Shown here: positions 15,100 through 25,226 of the stretch, piece by piece
Layout of the letters: each line of letters begins with the position of its first letter
How positions within the stretch are numbered: position 1 is the stretch's first letter
Translations under genes and position numbers: made by a program
The notes under the pieces: generated by a model
What the model saw: the letters and a program-made list of their open reading frames with translations, nothing else
Databases searched by the model: none
What the model was told of the DNA's origin: nothing
Origin: CAVTUU01 sp045804965
Lineage (GTDB): Bacteria > Chloroflexota > Chloroflexia > Thermomicrobiales > UBA6265
Direction: 5' to 3'
Length of the DNA stretch: 64,000 bases
Assembly: GCA_045804965.1 (NCBI GenBank)
Contig: JBJMMD010000022.1
Coordinates: 186,001 to 250,000, forward strand

Positions 15100-18000
15100 A
15101 TGCCGGGCAGACAGCAGATCGCTCCAGGCGCCGTCGCCCCCTTGTACGATCCCGCCTTCGAACATGACGCCTGCGGCGTCGGCCTCGTCGTCAACATCGC
15201 GGGGACTCCATCTCGCGAGATCGTTGAACGCGCGCTTGGCGGCTTGGTTAATCTCACGCATCGTGGCGGTGTCGGTGCCGACGAACGGACCGGCGACGGC
15301 GCGGGCGTGCTCACCCAAATTCCGTACAAGCTCTTCGCGCCGATCCTCGCCAACCAAGGACGAGGCGAACTCGGGCCCGGCGCGTACGCAGTGGCGATGA
15401 TCTTTCTGCCTCAAGACGATGCCGGCTCCGTGGCCGCGCAACAGGCGATGCTTGCCGCGTTGGATGCGCACGATCTTGAGCTGATTGACTGCCGGACCGT
15501 GCCGGTTGATACATCGGTGCTTGGCCGGATCGCCGCCGAGACCCTGCCGCGCATCGCCCAACTCTTCATCGCCAAACCGGACGGTCTCGACGGCGAAGGA
15601 TTCGAGCGCACATTGCTGCTCGCCCGCAAGTCAGCCGAGCGCGCGGTCGATGCCGCGGGCATCGATGGCTTCTTCGTCGTTTCGATGTCGGCGCGGACGA
15701 TCATCTACAAAGGGTTCTGTCTGCCCCAAGACCTCGCCGCGTTCTACACCGATTTGCGCGATCCGACCTTCGAAAGCGCGATTGCGCTCTTTCATCAGCG
15801 GTACAGCACAAACACCTTGCCGACCTGGGCCATGGCCCAACCATTCCGCTTCATCGCCCACAATGGCGAGATCAACACGGTCCAGGGCAACCGCGGCTGG
15901 ATGCGGGCGCGGTCGGCGGGCCTGGCCTTCGAAGACGGCACGGGTTCCGAGGCGCTGGAGCCGATCGTCAGCCTCACCGGTAGCGATTCGCTGAGCCTCG
16001 ACAACGTGCTCGAATTGCTGTACCACGGTGGCCGCTCGGTTCCGCACGCGCTGATGATGCTCGTGCCCGAACCATGGGAGCAGCTTCCGGAAATGCCCTG
16101 TGTCCGGCGCGCGTTCTACGATTACCATGCCGGCCTGATGGAACAATGGGACGGGCCCGCCGCGCTCGCCTTCAGTGACGGCGTCGTCGCCGGGGCCACG
16201 CTCGATCGCAACGGGTTGCGCCCGCTGCGCTACGCCATCACCGACGACGGCATCCTGATCGCCGGTTCCGAAGCGGGCACGGTCGCCGTCGACCAGGCGC
16301 GGATCGTGGAAAAGGGACGCCTCGGGCCAGGGCAGATGATCGTCGTCGACACGGCGCGCGGTCTGGTCCTGCGCAACGACGATATTAAGGAAGAAGTCTC
16401 GGACCAGGCGCCCTACCTCGAGTGGTTGCGCGAGGGCCGGATCGAGATCAGAGCTGGCGATGACCTTCCGGCGTCGATGCCCGTCGAGCATTTGACCGCC
16501 ACTCAGCGCGCGTTCGGCTACTCCTCCGAGGATGCCCGGCTGATTATCCACCCGATGGCGGGCGAGTCGAAAGAGCCGACCTGGTCGATGGGCGACGACG
16601 CCCCGCTGGCGGTCCTCTCGGAGCGGGCGCGGCCCTTACCCGCCTTTTTCCGGCAGCGCTTCGCGCAAGTGACCAATCCGCCGATTGATTCGCTGCGCGA
16701 GAAGCGGATCATGGCGCTCGATAGCTATGTCGGCCCGCGCGGCAACCTCTTGGTTGAGGATCCGGCCGCGGCGAGGCTGATCCATCTGCCGAGCGTGCTC
16801 ATCACCGAGGCGCAGCTCGCGCAGATCAAGGCGCTCGCCGCTGGTCCAATCAGGACCGCAAAACTGTCAACGCTGTTCACCCCGAGCGACGACGGCTCAT
16901 CACTCGTCCCGGCCGTCGACCGGCTGCTGGAAGTGGCGGAAGCCGCGGTGCGCGCTGGCACATCAGTGTTGATCTTGAGCGATCGCGGCGTCGACGAGAC
17001 CCGGGCACCGATGTCGATGCTGCTGGCGGTGGCGGCGATTCACCACGATCTGATCCGCAAGGGCCTGCGCATGCGGGTCGATCTGATCGCGGAAACCGGC
17101 GAGGTTTGGGATGTCCACCAGCTCGCCTGCCTGATCGGCTACGGCGCGGCGGCAGTGCATCCGTATCTCGCGCTGAACGCGGCCGGCGCCCTCGAAGGCG
17201 CGCGCGGATTCGACGGTCTGACGGACGCGGACCTCCAACACAACTACCTGAAAGCGCTCGAAAACGGATTCCTGAAAGTCTCCTCGAAAATGGGGATCTC
17301 GACCGCGACCGGCTATCGCGGGGCGCAAATCTTCGAAGCGATCGGCCTCGACCCAGACGTGATCGACCGCTACTTCAGCGGCACGCCGTCCCGACTCGGC
17401 GGCGTCGGTCTGGCCGAAATTGGCGCTGACATCTACCGCCGCCACCACGAAGCCTTCGCCGAACCCGTCGCGAAGTTGCCGGATCCGGGCATCGTGCGCT
17501 TCCGCAAGGATGGCGAACCGCATGCGTTCAACCCGACCGCGGTCAAGGCGATCCAGCAATTCGCCACCAGCAACGATCCGATCGATTTTCAAGCCTATCG
17601 CGAACTGGTCAAGGATCACCCGGCGACGGCTATCCGCGATCTGATGGCGATCAAGCCCCTCGGCGCGCCGATCCCGATCGGCGAGGTTGAACCGGCCACT
17701 GAGATCATGCGGCGCTTCGTGGTCACCGCGATGTCGCTTGGCGCGTTGAGCCCCGAGGCGTACCGGACGCTGGCGATCGCGATGAACCGGATCGGCGCCC
17801 GCAGCAACAGCGGCGAGGGCGGTGAGGATCCCCAATGGTACGACGAGCCGGGACCGGATATTCCGCACAACTCGGTGAAGCAAGTTGCGTCCGGCCGCTT
17901 CGGCGTCACCGCACGCTACCTCTCGGAAGCTACTGAGCTCGAGATCAAGATGGCGCAGGGGTCGAAACCGGGCGAAGGCGGGCAACTGCCGGGTCACAAG

Positions 18001-19587
18001 GTGACCGAGTTCATCGCCCGCGTTCGCCACGCGGTGCCGGGGCTGCCGTTGATTTCACCACCACCGCATCATGACATTTACAGCATCGAAGACCTGGCCC
18101 AGCTCATCTATGACCTGCGGCAATGCAATCCGCGGGCGAAGATCGGGGTCAAGCTCGTTTCGGAAGCGGGCGTTGGCACTGTCGCCGCGGGCGTCGCAAA
18201 GGCGCGGGCCGACTACATCCTGATTTCCGGTCACGCCGGGGGCACGGGCGCCTCGCCCCTGGCCTCGATCAAGCACGCCGGCTGTCCATGGGAGCTCGGT
18301 CTTGCCGAAACCCAGCAAACACTGGTGATGAACGGGCTCCGCTCGCGCGTCCGCCTGCGCACTGACGGCGGTCTGAAGACGCCGGAAGACGTGGTGATGG
18401 CGGCGATGCTGGGGGCGGAGGAGTACGGCTTCGGCACGTCGGTCCTGGTCGCCATGGGATGCGACATGGCTCGGCAATGCCATTTGAATAGCTGCCCGAC
18501 CGGAATCGCGACGCAGAAAGAGGATCTGCGCAAGAAGTTCGCGGGCTCGCCAGAGCTCGTGATCAACTATTTCACTCAGCTCGCTGGTGGGATCCGCGAG
18601 GTGCTCGCCGCGATCGGCGCCCGGTCGTTGGACGACATCATCGGCCGCTCCGATCTCTTAACGCAAGCCCCGGCCGAGGGCCGCGCCGGTGCCCTCAATT
18701 TGAGCGCCCTCTTCGCCGAACCAGCTGCGATCGACGCTCGCAAGAAGACGATTGACGTGCGCGACACCACGCCGACCCTTGACGACAAGATGCTCGAGAT
18801 CATCGGTCCCGCCCTCCGCGATGGCCGATCGGTGAGCATCAGCGAGGCGATCGCGACCCCGAACCGCACGGTTGGCGCCAAGATCGCGGGCGAGATCACC
18901 CTGCGCCAGGGTTCCGAGCCGCTCGCCGCCGGCCGGATTACCTGCCAGTTCCAGGGCAGCGCCGGCCAGAGTTTCGGCGCGTTCAGCGTCCATGGCATGC
19001 GCCTTCTGCTTCAAGGCGAAGCGAACGACTACGTCGGTAAGGGCATGTCCGGTGGCGAGATTGCGGTCATGCCGCCCCGGGACGCGCAATTCACGACACC
19101 GCAGGTCATCGCCGGCAACACGATCTTGTACGGCGCCACCGGCGGCGCACTCTTCATCGCTGGCAAGGTCGGCGAGCGCTTCGCCGTCCGTAATAGCGGC
19201 GCGGTGGCCGTCGTCGAAGGCACGGGCGATCACTGCTGCGAATACATGACCGGCGGTATGGCGGTGATCCTCGGCCCCACCGGACGCAACTTTGGTGCGG
19301 GCATGACCAACGGTCTCGCCTATGTCCTCGACGTCGATGGCGCACTCGACAGCCGGATGAATCACGATTCGGTCCTCCTCGAGCGGGTGACTGATGATGA
19401 CGATGCCGCAGATGTCCGCGAGGTGATTGAGCGCCACGTTCAACTCACCCACAGTCGGCACGCGCAATCGCTGCTCGCGAATTGGGAACAGACAGTTGCC
19501 CAGATGTGGAAGGTGATCCCGCGGGCGACACTGCTGCTCGCCGTGGCCGAGCCTGAGGAAGTCGAGGCCAAAGGCGCCGCCGACTAA
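15100..19587 (+). CDS. gltB: Glutamate synthase large subunit
   Basis: A 1,495-residue glutamate synthase alpha chain that makes glutamate from glutamine and 2-oxoglutarate. The start is ATG 15100 with GAAAGGA upstream. The first residues to D23-A24 form a short propeptide before the N-terminal nucleophile Cys25 ('HDACGVGLVV') of the class II amidotransferase domain. The central domain and the FMN/synthase domain follow ('ISGHAGGTGASPL', 'KVTEFIARVRH'). Next is the 3Fe-4S motif 'GCDMARQCHLNSCPTG', then the C-terminal GXGXG helix ('GNTILYGATGGALFIAGKVG'). Full length and apparently intact. No small subunit (gltD) is adjacent, so the electron donor partner must be elsewhere or be ferredoxin. 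Confidence 0.96.
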   Translation: MPGRQQIAPGAVAPLYDPAFEHDACGVGLVVNIAGTPSREIVERALGGLVNLTHRGGVGADERTGDGAGVLTQIPYKLFAPILANQGRGELGPGAYAVAMIFLPQDDAGSVAAQQAMLAALDAHDLELIDCRTVPVDTSVLGRIAAETLPRIAQLFIAKPDGLDGEGFERTLLLARKSAERAVDAAGIDGFFVVSMSARTIIYKGFCLPQDLAAFYTDLRDPTFESAIALFHQRYSTNTLPTWAMAQPFRFIAHNGEINTVQGNRGWMRARSAGLAFEDGTGSEALEPIVSLTGSDSLSLDNVLELLYHGGRSVPHALMMLVPEPWEQLPEMPCVRRAFYDYHAGLMEQWDGPAALAFSDGVVAGATLDRNGLRPLRYAITDDGILIAGSEAGTVAVDQARIVEKGRLGPGQMIVVDTARGLVLRNDDIKEEVSDQAPYLEWLREGRIEIRAGDDLPASMPVEHLTATQRAFGYSSEDARLIIHPMAGESKEPTWSMGDDAPLAVLSERARPLPAFFRQRFAQVTNPPIDSLREKRIMALDSYVGPRGNLLVEDPAAARLIHLPSVLITEAQLAQIKALAAGPIRTAKLSTLFTPSDDGSSLVPAVDRLLEVAEAAVRAGTSVLILSDRGVDETRAPMSMLLAVAAIHHDLIRKGLRMRVDLIAETGEVWDVHQLACLIGYGAAAVHPYLALNAAGALEGARGFDGLTDADLQHNYLKALENGFLKVSSKMGISTATGYRGAQIFEAIGLDPDVIDRYFSGTPSRLGGVGLAEIGADIYRRHHEAFAEPVAKLPDPGIVRFRKDGEPHAFNPTAVKAIQQFATSNDPIDFQAYRELVKDHPATAIRDLMAIKPLGAPIPIGEVEPATEIMRRFVVTAMSLGALSPEAYRTLAIAMNRIGARSNSGEGGEDPQWYDEPGPDIPHNSVKQVASGRFGVTARYLSEATELEIKMAQGSKPGEGGQLPGHKVTEFIARVRHAVPGLPLISPPPHHDIYSIEDLAQLIYDLRQCNPRAKIGVKLVSEAGVGTVAAGVAKARADYILISGHAGGTGASPLASIKHAGCPWELGLAETQQTLVMNGLRSRVRLRTDGGLKTPEDVVMAAMLGAEEYGFGTSVLVAMGCDMARQCHLNSCPTGIATQKEDLRKKFAGSPELVINYFTQLAGGIREVLAAIGARSLDDIIGRSDLLTQAPAEGRAGALNLSALFAEPAAIDARKKTIDVRDTTPTLDDKMLEIIGPALRDGRSVSISEAIATPNRTVGAKIAGEITLRQGSEPLAAGRITCQFQGSAGQSFGAFSVHGMRLLLQGEANDYVGKGMSGGEIAVMPPRDAQFTTPQVIAGNTILYGATGGALFIAGKVGERFAVRNSGAVAVVEGTGDHCCEYMTGGMAVILGPTGRNFGAGMTNGLAYVLDVDGALDSRMNHDSVLLERVTDDDDAADVREVIERHVQLTHSRHAQSLLANWEQTVAQMWKVIPRATLLLAVAEPEEVEAKGAAD

Positions 19588-19659
19588 TTCCGCGCCACAA
19601 ACCATCCGCCGCGCAGGCGACCGCGTCATCGCGCCCTCGGTCATCTTTGGGTGAAGAGC

Positions 19660-19798
19660 TCCCTCACCCGGCCCTGCGGGCCACCCTCGCCCTCGCGAGG
19701 GCGAGGGACAGTCATCGTGGCCGTTGAAAGTGCTGGCGTCGCTTTACACGAACCGCTCAGTTCAGTCGGTTCCCCTTCTCCCGTGCGCGGGAGAAGGG
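19660..19798. repeat. Composite GC-rich palindromic intergenic repeat
   Basis: Three inverted repeats follow the glutamate synthase gene. They are GGCCC-TGC-GGGCC (19671-19683), a perfect 24-bp palindrome of CCCTCGCCCTCG and its complement (19684-19707), and CCCTTCTCCC-GTGCGC-GGGAGAAGGG (19773-19798). The 'CCTCACCCG' opening recurs at 22489. This looks like a dispersed intergenic element that could also end transcription of gltB. The rest of the 19588-19892 gap holds no gene. Confidence 0.65.
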
Positions 19799-19892
19799 AC
19801 CGGGGGTTGAGGGAACTCCTTCGGGTGCGGCTCTACCCGTTGCGCACAGCTCCGTTCGCCACCCGCTAAACTCTCACATTGGGAGGACCATA

Positions 19893-20564
19893 ATGCGCGG
19901 GGTTCGGATTGTGGGCCGGGGGTTGCACGATACGCTCGAGCACCTGTTGGCGTTCTCGGTGGTGTCACTCGCGTGGTGGGCGGGGGTGCTGCTCATCGTC
20001 ACCGCGCCGGCGGCGACGCTGGCGCTGTTCGTGCATGCCGATCCACGTATCGGCACTGAGAAAGACCGGCCGACTTCGGGCGAAACGCTCGGCTACTTGC
20101 GCGCGCATTTCTTTCAGAGCTGGAAACTGGCGCTGTTCACGGCTCCACTGATTGCCGTGCTTCTGATCAACATCGCGACGAATCGGCCCGGCGAGAACGC
20201 ATTCGGCGTGCTGGCCCCGGTGTGGCTTTTCCTGCTGTTGGTCGTGGTGTTCATCACCTCTAGCGCGTATACGCACGTTGCGCTGCTCGAGTTCCGGGTC
20301 GGTGAAGCTCTGAAGCAAAGTGCCTTACTGACTGCGGCAAACGTTCCCAGGGTTTTCATCGTGGCGCTGCTGCTTTGGTTCCTGCTCGCCTTCGGCGCGG
20401 TCCTGGTAGTGCCGCTGGCGATGTTTCTGCCCGCGACCTTCGCGGCCACGATCAATCGATTCGTCTTTGACGCGCGCGATATACCGGTGGTCGACCCGCT
20501 CGCGCCGACCGACGAGCGGATGATCGAAGAACAACGCCGGCGAGAGTCCAGGTTCGGCCCGTAG
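19893..20564 (+). CDS. DUF624 (YesL-like) membrane protein
   Basis: A 223-residue membrane protein with about five hydrophobic helices and a start supported by GGGAGG about eight bases upstream. The order of helices and 'WWAGVLLIVTAPAATLALF' near the N-terminus fit DUF624, a family often encoded beside carbohydrate ABC transporters. The gene converges on such a transporter operon (20567-23865), two bases away. Its role is unknown, possibly an accessory of sugar uptake. Confidence 0.75.
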   Translation: MRGVRIVGRGLHDTLEHLLAFSVVSLAWWAGVLLIVTAPAATLALFVHADPRIGTEKDRPTSGETLGYLRAHFFQSWKLALFTAPLIAVLLINIATNRPGENAFGVLAPVWLFLLLVVVFITSSAYTHVALLEFRVGEALKQSALLTAANVPRVFIVALLLWFLLAFGAVLVVPLAMFLPATFAATINRFVFDARDIPVVDPLAPTDERMIEEQRRRESRFGP

Positions 20565-20566
20565 GG

Positions 20567-21457
20567 TTAACCCTTGATCCCGCTCCGGCTCTGCCCTTCG
20601 ACGAACCAACGCTGGAAGATGAGATAGAAGATCGCGATCGGCACCGTGCTAAGCACGGCGATCGCCATCAGCGTCGGCCAGTCGGTGTAATGCGCCTTGT
20701 AGAAATAGGCGAGGCCGAGCGGCATGGTGCGCAGATGCGCGCTACTAATGAAGATGACCGGCTCGAGGAACCAGTTCCAGCTCCCCTGGAAGCTGAAGAT
20801 GGCGACGGCGGTCACGGCCGGCATCGCATTCGGTAACGCGATTTGGGCAAAGATGCGGTAACGGCTGGCGCCGTCAACGCGGGCCGCTTCCTCCAACTCT
20901 CGAGGAAACGACTCGAAGAATTGCTTCATCAAGAAGATCGGGAAGGCGTCGGTGAGGAACGGCAAGGTCAGCGCCCAATACGAATCGAGCATGTGCAGGT
21001 CCTTGAGCAGGATGAATTGAGGCACGACCTTGACGATACCGGGGACGATGATCGTGCTCAGGATCATGAGAAAGAGAATCCGCCGGCCGGGGAATTGCAT
21101 GCGGGCGAACGCATAGCCCGCAGTCGTGGCCGTGAATGCCCGGCCGACCACCCAGGCGGCCGCCACAATTGCGCTATTGAGAAACCAGCGGTCGATATCC
21201 GACCGTAAAACCTCGCGGTAGGCGTCAAACGAGATCTGATCCGGCCAGAAAAGCCCTTTCAGCGATAAGAGCTGATTCGCTTCGGCAGGTGTCTTCAGCG
21301 AGGTCGTGACCGAGAAGATGAAAGGCACGAACATGATCAGCGCAAAAAGGACAAGCGCGACATAGGCGACGATCTTGAGGACGAGATCGAGCGTTCTTGA
21401 TTCGCCGACCGTCGCTACCGCTTGCGGTGGTGCGAGTTCTCTCGTGACAACGGCCAC
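20567..21457 (-). CDS. Carbohydrate ABC transporter permease (MalG/UgpE-like)
   Basis: A 296-residue inner-membrane permease with six predicted helices. The cytoplasmic EAA loop reads 'ELEEAARVDGASRYRIFAQI' followed by 'ALPNAMPAV', and the C-terminal 'FQRWFVEGQSRSGIKG' is the usual MalG-type ending. It is third in the operon binding protein, MalF-like, MalG-like. No ATPase gene is included, so a shared MsmK-like ATPase encoded elsewhere is probably used. Confidence 0.93.
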   Translation of the reverse strand: MAVVTRELAPPQAVATVGESRTLDLVLKIVAYVALVLFALIMFVPFIFSVTTSLKTPAEANQLLSLKGLFWPDQISFDAYREVLRSDIDRWFLNSAIVAAAWVVGRAFTATTAGYAFARMQFPGRRILFLMILSTIIVPGIVKVVPQFILLKDLHMLDSYWALTLPFLTDAFPIFLMKQFFESFPRELEEAARVDGASRYRIFAQIALPNAMPAVTAVAIFSFQGSWNWFLEPVIFISSAHLRTMPLGLAYFYKAHYTDWPTLMAIAVLSTVPIAIFYLIFQRWFVEGQSRSGIKG

Positions 21458-21479
21458 TGTCTGCTACTCCACCAATGCT

Positions 21480-22466
21480 CTAGCGCTCGACCGCCTCGCC
21501 GGCGAGCCGTTGTTGGATGAAATAAATCGTCAAGACCATCGAGAGCAGCACCATCGCGATCGACGCGGCATAGCCGAAGCCGGCCCCGAATTGAAACGCT
21601 TCCGAATAAATGAGATAGACGAGGGTCGTCGTGGTCTTCGCTGGTCCGCCTTCGCTCATCACCCAGATCTGGTCAAAGACCTGGAAGCAACCGATGAATC
21701 CGATGGTGAGGACAAACAGAGTGACGGGTTTGATCAAGGGAACCGTGATGTCGCGAAAGAGACGAAAACGAGAGGCGCCGTCGAGCGCGGCCGCTTCATA
21801 GACCTCGGTTGGCATGTCCTGCAGGCCGGCCAGGAAGATGACCATCATCGTTCCGGTCGTTGTCCAGATGTTCAGCAGCATGATCGAGAGCAACGCCACA
21901 CTCGGACCCTGTAACCAAACTGAAACATGGTCGATGCCAAGATGGCTGAGGGCAATCTCAATCACGCCGCGGGGATTCGCCAACCACACCGGGCGTGGCG
22001 TGGGAAACCCGAGCGATTTGAGCACGTAATTGATCAGCCCTCGGCTGGAATACATCCAGAGGAAGATGATCGAGACGACGACCGACGAGCTGATCGACGG
22101 GAAATAGAACGACGTGCGGAAGAAGGTGCGGCCGCGAATCCTCCGGTTCGCCAACACCGCCAATACGAGACCAGTTGTGGTTTGCACAGGGACGACGATA
22201 GCGGCGTACCAACACGTGTTGCGGAACGCGGTCCAGAAATCCTCGTCATGAATGAGGGTACGGTAGTTGTCGAGCCCGACCCAGGTGCGTCCAGGCGAAA
22301 CGAGCTCCCACTTGAAGAAGCTGATGAAGATCGCGTAGAGCACTGGTCCGAAGATGAAAATGACATAGATCAGCATCGCCGGCAGGATGAAGATCCAGCC
22401 GGCAAGGGCGTCTTCGGCGTTGAGTGGGCTGCGGCGCCGGCCGCGCCGCAGCGTAAGCGTCGCCAT
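21480..22466 (-). CDS. Carbohydrate ABC transporter permease (MalF/UgpA-like)
   Basis: A 328-residue membrane permease. Hydrophobic segments start at 'AGWIFILPAMLIYVIFIFGP', and the EAA loop is 'EVYEAAALDGASRFRLFRDI' with 'TVPLIKP'. It pairs with the MalG-like protein encoded 22 bases downstream. A hairpin at 22489-22517 separates it from the binding protein gene. Confidence 0.93.
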   Translation of the reverse strand: MATLTLRRGRRRSPLNAEDALAGWIFILPAMLIYVIFIFGPVLYAIFISFFKWELVSPGRTWVGLDNYRTLIHDEDFWTAFRNTCWYAAIVVPVQTTTGLVLAVLANRRIRGRTFFRTSFYFPSISSSVVVSIIFLWMYSSRGLINYVLKSLGFPTPRPVWLANPRGVIEIALSHLGIDHVSVWLQGPSVALLSIMLLNIWTTTGTMMVIFLAGLQDMPTEVYEAAALDGASRFRLFRDITVPLIKPVTLFVLTIGFIGCFQVFDQIWVMSEGGPAKTTTTLVYLIYSEAFQFGAGFGYAASIAMVLLSMVLTIYFIQQRLAGEAVER

Positions 22467-22488
22467 AGACTGCTCGCGGGTGGAGCGC

Positions 22489-22517
22489 CCTCACCCGGCC
22501 AGCAGGGACGGGTGAGG
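22489..22517. repeat. Hairpin between binding-protein and permease genes
   Basis: CCTCACCCG and CGGGTGAGG form a 9-bp stem with an 11-base loop. It shares its first arm with the repeat at 19660. Its place after the binding-protein stop would let it protect that message or lower permease expression, as in many sugar importer operons. Confidence 0.6.
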
Positions 22518-22554
22518 CCGGTCATCGGGTGATTGTTAGTGCATTGCTAGTAGT

Positions 22555-23865
22555 CTACCCACTCGCCGGCGTCCCCACTGCAGGTGTCGCTCCGCCGCCG
22601 GTGGGGTGGAGATCCTTTTCACCGGCGGCCTGCATATCCTTCAGGGCTTGGGGAACGTCTTCTTTGCCGGCGAAGAGGTTTTCGAGCACGCCTTTGGCGT
22701 CGTTATTGAATTGCTGGCCGCCAGGTCCGAAACCCCAGCCGTGCGCATAGTCACCTTCGTCTAGGAAGGGCTTTCGCTCGGGGTATTGCTGGAGCCAGGC
22801 TTCGGCAAGGGCCGGACGCGACGGCATGGCCAGACCGAGCGACGTCCATTTCGCCATCCCGTCAGGACCGGTCAAGTAATTGACGAGATCCCAGGCGGCA
22901 TCGGCGACTTTCGTTTGACCAAAGATGGAATAGGAGACCGTGAAGGCAAGGGTCGCGTTGCCAGCAGGGCCCTTCGGCATCGGCGAAATGCCGAATTTGA
23001 GATCGGGCGCGTTGGCCTTCAGGAACGGAAAGACCCAGTTGCCTTCGAAGACGAGGTCGGCGAGGTCCTTGGCCAGGCCATCTCCTGGCCATTCAGCACC
23101 TGCATCAGCATGGGTCGTTGACAGCCCATCCTTGTACAAACCGTAGTAGAAATCGAGCGCCGTCTTCGCTTCCGGCGTATCGATCTCGACTTCGGTCCCG
23201 TCATCGCTGATCACTTTACCCCCGGCGGCATAGTGGAACGCGAGGTAGCGATCGAACGTTGCGTCCATCATCAAGCGGGGATCGCCGCCTTTGTCTTTCA
23301 GCGCCTGAGCAGCGGCTTTGAGATCGTCCCAATTTGCCGGAGGCGTCGAGACGCCCGCGGCCGAGAGCGCGTCCTGATCGTAGACCATCGCCAGGCTCGA
23401 CCAGTCCTTCGGCAAACCGTAGGTCGCGCCCTGGAATTGGAACGCCTTGATTAGTCCGGGATAGAAATCGCTCGCCTTGACGCCCGAGGCGGCCATCTTG
23501 TCATCCAACGGAAGCAAGACGTCCCTCGACATCAAATCCTGCGCCGGCAAGCTATCGACATAGAACACATCCGCGACGGTTCCCGCGGCAATGTCCGTCT
23601 GCAACTTGGCGGCGTAATCGCCCGTGACCAATTGGTAGTCGACTTTGACCTGCGACTGGGCGGAGTGATAGGCGTCGATGACCTGCCCAAGCAACTTGTC
23701 CTCTTCGGGACTCGATGACCACCCGGTGAGGCGGACCGTCGTCTGACCTTGGGCGGAGACTGACCGCTTGATGATCGTAGGGACGGCGAACGCGAGCGCC
23801 GCGGCTGGGGCTGCCGTCACCCTAGCCCGGGTCGATATCTTGCGATCCATGAGCCGTTTGTTCAC
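22555..23865 (-). CDS. Family 1 extracellular carbohydrate-binding protein
   Basis: A 436-residue exported solute-binding protein of the MalE/UgpB type. The start is GTG 23865, because GGGAGG lies seven bases upstream. The N-terminus 'VNKRLMDRKISTRARV' is followed by an Ala-rich hydrophobic stretch and 'VSAQG', an export signal. Core features are 'VRLTGWSSSPEEDKLLGQVI', 'DVFYVDSLPAQDLM' and 'FEGNWVFPFLKANAP'. It is the first gene of the sugar importer operon. The sugar cannot be named. The C-terminus ends in a Gly/Pro-rich tail. Confidence 0.92.
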   Translation of the reverse strand: MNKRLMDRKISTRARVTAAPAAALAFAVPTIIKRSVSAQGQTTVRLTGWSSSPEEDKLLGQVIDAYHSAQSQVKVDYQLVTGDYAAKLQTDIAAGTVADVFYVDSLPAQDLMSRDVLLPLDDKMAASGVKASDFYPGLIKAFQFQGATYGLPKDWSSLAMVYDQDALSAAGVSTPPANWDDLKAAAQALKDKGGDPRLMMDATFDRYLAFHYAAGGKVISDDGTEVEIDTPEAKTALDFYYGLYKDGLSTTHADAGAEWPGDGLAKDLADLVFEGNWVFPFLKANAPDLKFGISPMPKGPAGNATLAFTVSYSIFGQTKVADAAWDLVNYLTGPDGMAKWTSLGLAMPSRPALAEAWLQQYPERKPFLDEGDYAHGWGFGPGGQQFNNDAKGVLENLFAGKEDVPQALKDMQAAGEKDLHPTGGGATPAVGTPASG

Positions 23866-24016
23866 GGTGATCCTCCCTTCAATAGGCATGCTGCTCACGG
23901 TATAACCGCGCCATCGCGGGCGCACACGAATGCAGATTGGCAGTGGTCGTTTGACCAAACCTCACCGGCGATTTCGCGCAAGACGGGTGCCAAGGTGGCT
24001 GGCGCTACACGATCGT

Positions 24017-25174
24017 TTAAGTCCAGGCGGAACTTGCCTGTCCTGCGTTTGCCGCTCGCGCCAAATAGACCGGCCGGTATCGGTCGTAAAGAACGATGAG
24101 CAGGGTCAAAAGTAAGGCGAAGAAGAGGCCGGTACCGAGGTGAATCCCGCCACTTGTATATCGCAAGAGCAGATCAATTCCAACGATGATGCCGCCATTC
24201 ACCGCGGCCGTCGCGCAGAACTGCCGAGTAATTGAACGATGAGGAATGCCACGACGTATGAGCCACCCACTGAGGACTGCGTTAAAGATGACGAAGACGG
24301 CTACGCCCAAAGCCAGCCCAAGATTTGTCGTTTCGAGATTGGGAATGATCTTCGAGAAGATATAGATGATCATCGAGAACATGATGATCTTCTCGACCAG
24401 TTCGCGATCGAACAAGCGCCGGGCCTGCGCGCTCACTATTTCGCTGATCTGGTCTTCAGTGACTTCGCGGTCGTGGGCGTCAGCGTCAAACGAAAACTTC
24501 CATTCGGCGGGTGGCAACTTGTGATCAAGAATCCATTTCGCGCCCCAGACGATGGCGACGATCAAGATGGCGAGTCCGATGAAAACGAATGGATAGTCGC
24601 CGATGATTTCGCCCCAGCCGGTGTCGGTCGGCACGCCGAAAATGTCCTCTTTGATGACGTCTGTTGTGTCGACCTGGGCGACATGGATCCAATATTCCTG
24701 CGGGAGCTTGATGACGATCCAGATGAACGCCGTCGCGCCGATGACCAACCGTTTGCTCATACGCTTCGGATTCCAGCGTAGACGGACCGTTTCGTAAAAG
24801 ATGAAGAAGTACTCAAAGGTGTTCGGAAAGATCAACAGCACGGCGCGAACGTGCGTCGCTTCGAACAGCACGACGCCGACGAGCCGGTAGAAGTAGAGAA
24901 AGCGGTTTACCTCGAACGCGAAGATGTGTGTCCAATTTCGCATTGTGGCGAGATAAACGATCGTCAGGTAGTAGACGTCGAGCGCCTTGTCGTAGCCTTG
25001 ATAGCCGGCCAGGTCAAGATGCGTGAAGGCCTGAAAGATGGTTTGGTCGGCGGCATCGAGCAGCATCGCCGCGATTTCGAATGGGAGCGGATACCGCGGA
25101 ATGCCGAGCGGAACGAAGAAGCGTGCGGCGACCACGGCGAAGAAAATGAGCAGGTCCGTCGTGTGCTGACTCAT
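24017..25174 (-). CDS. Multi-pass membrane protein, function unknown
   Basis: A 385-residue protein from ATG 25174 (MSQHTTDL). About eight hydrophobic segments are visible, among them 'LLIFFAVVAARFFVPLGIP', 'LVIGATAFIWIVIKLPQEYW', 'FVFIGLAILIVAIVWGAKWI' and 'LFFALLLTLLIVLYDRY'. A charged region of about 50 residues with 'DADAHDREVTEDQ' separates the N- and C-terminal membrane halves. Aromatic residues are frequent. I do not recognise a family. It is a single gene with a near-perfect 24-bp palindrome 53 bases upstream. Confidence 0.8.
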   Translation of the reverse strand: MSQHTTDLLIFFAVVAARFFVPLGIPRYPLPFEIAAMLLDAADQTIFQAFTHLDLAGYQGYDKALDVYYLTIVYLATMRNWTHIFAFEVNRFLYFYRLVGVVLFEATHVRAVLLIFPNTFEYFFIFYETVRLRWNPKRMSKRLVIGATAFIWIVIKLPQEYWIHVAQVDTTDVIKEDIFGVPTDTGWGEIIGDYPFVFIGLAILIVAIVWGAKWILDHKLPPAEWKFSFDADAHDREVTEDQISEIVSAQARRLFDRELVEKIIMFSMIIYIFSKIIPNLETTNLGLALGVAVFVIFNAVLSGWLIRRGIPHRSITRQFCATAAVNGGIIVGIDLLLRYTSGGIHLGTGLFFALLLTLLIVLYDRYRPVYLARAANAGQASSAWT

Positions 25175-25226
25175 CCCTCGCTCCGCTCCTCGCCGCAAGC
25201 CGCTTGTCCCGCCCCGGATAGCAAAA

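Noticed and set aside
16963..18030. 355-residue minus-strand frame inside gltB
   Set aside because: gltB is unambiguous and full length, so the antisense frame is a by-product of GC bias.
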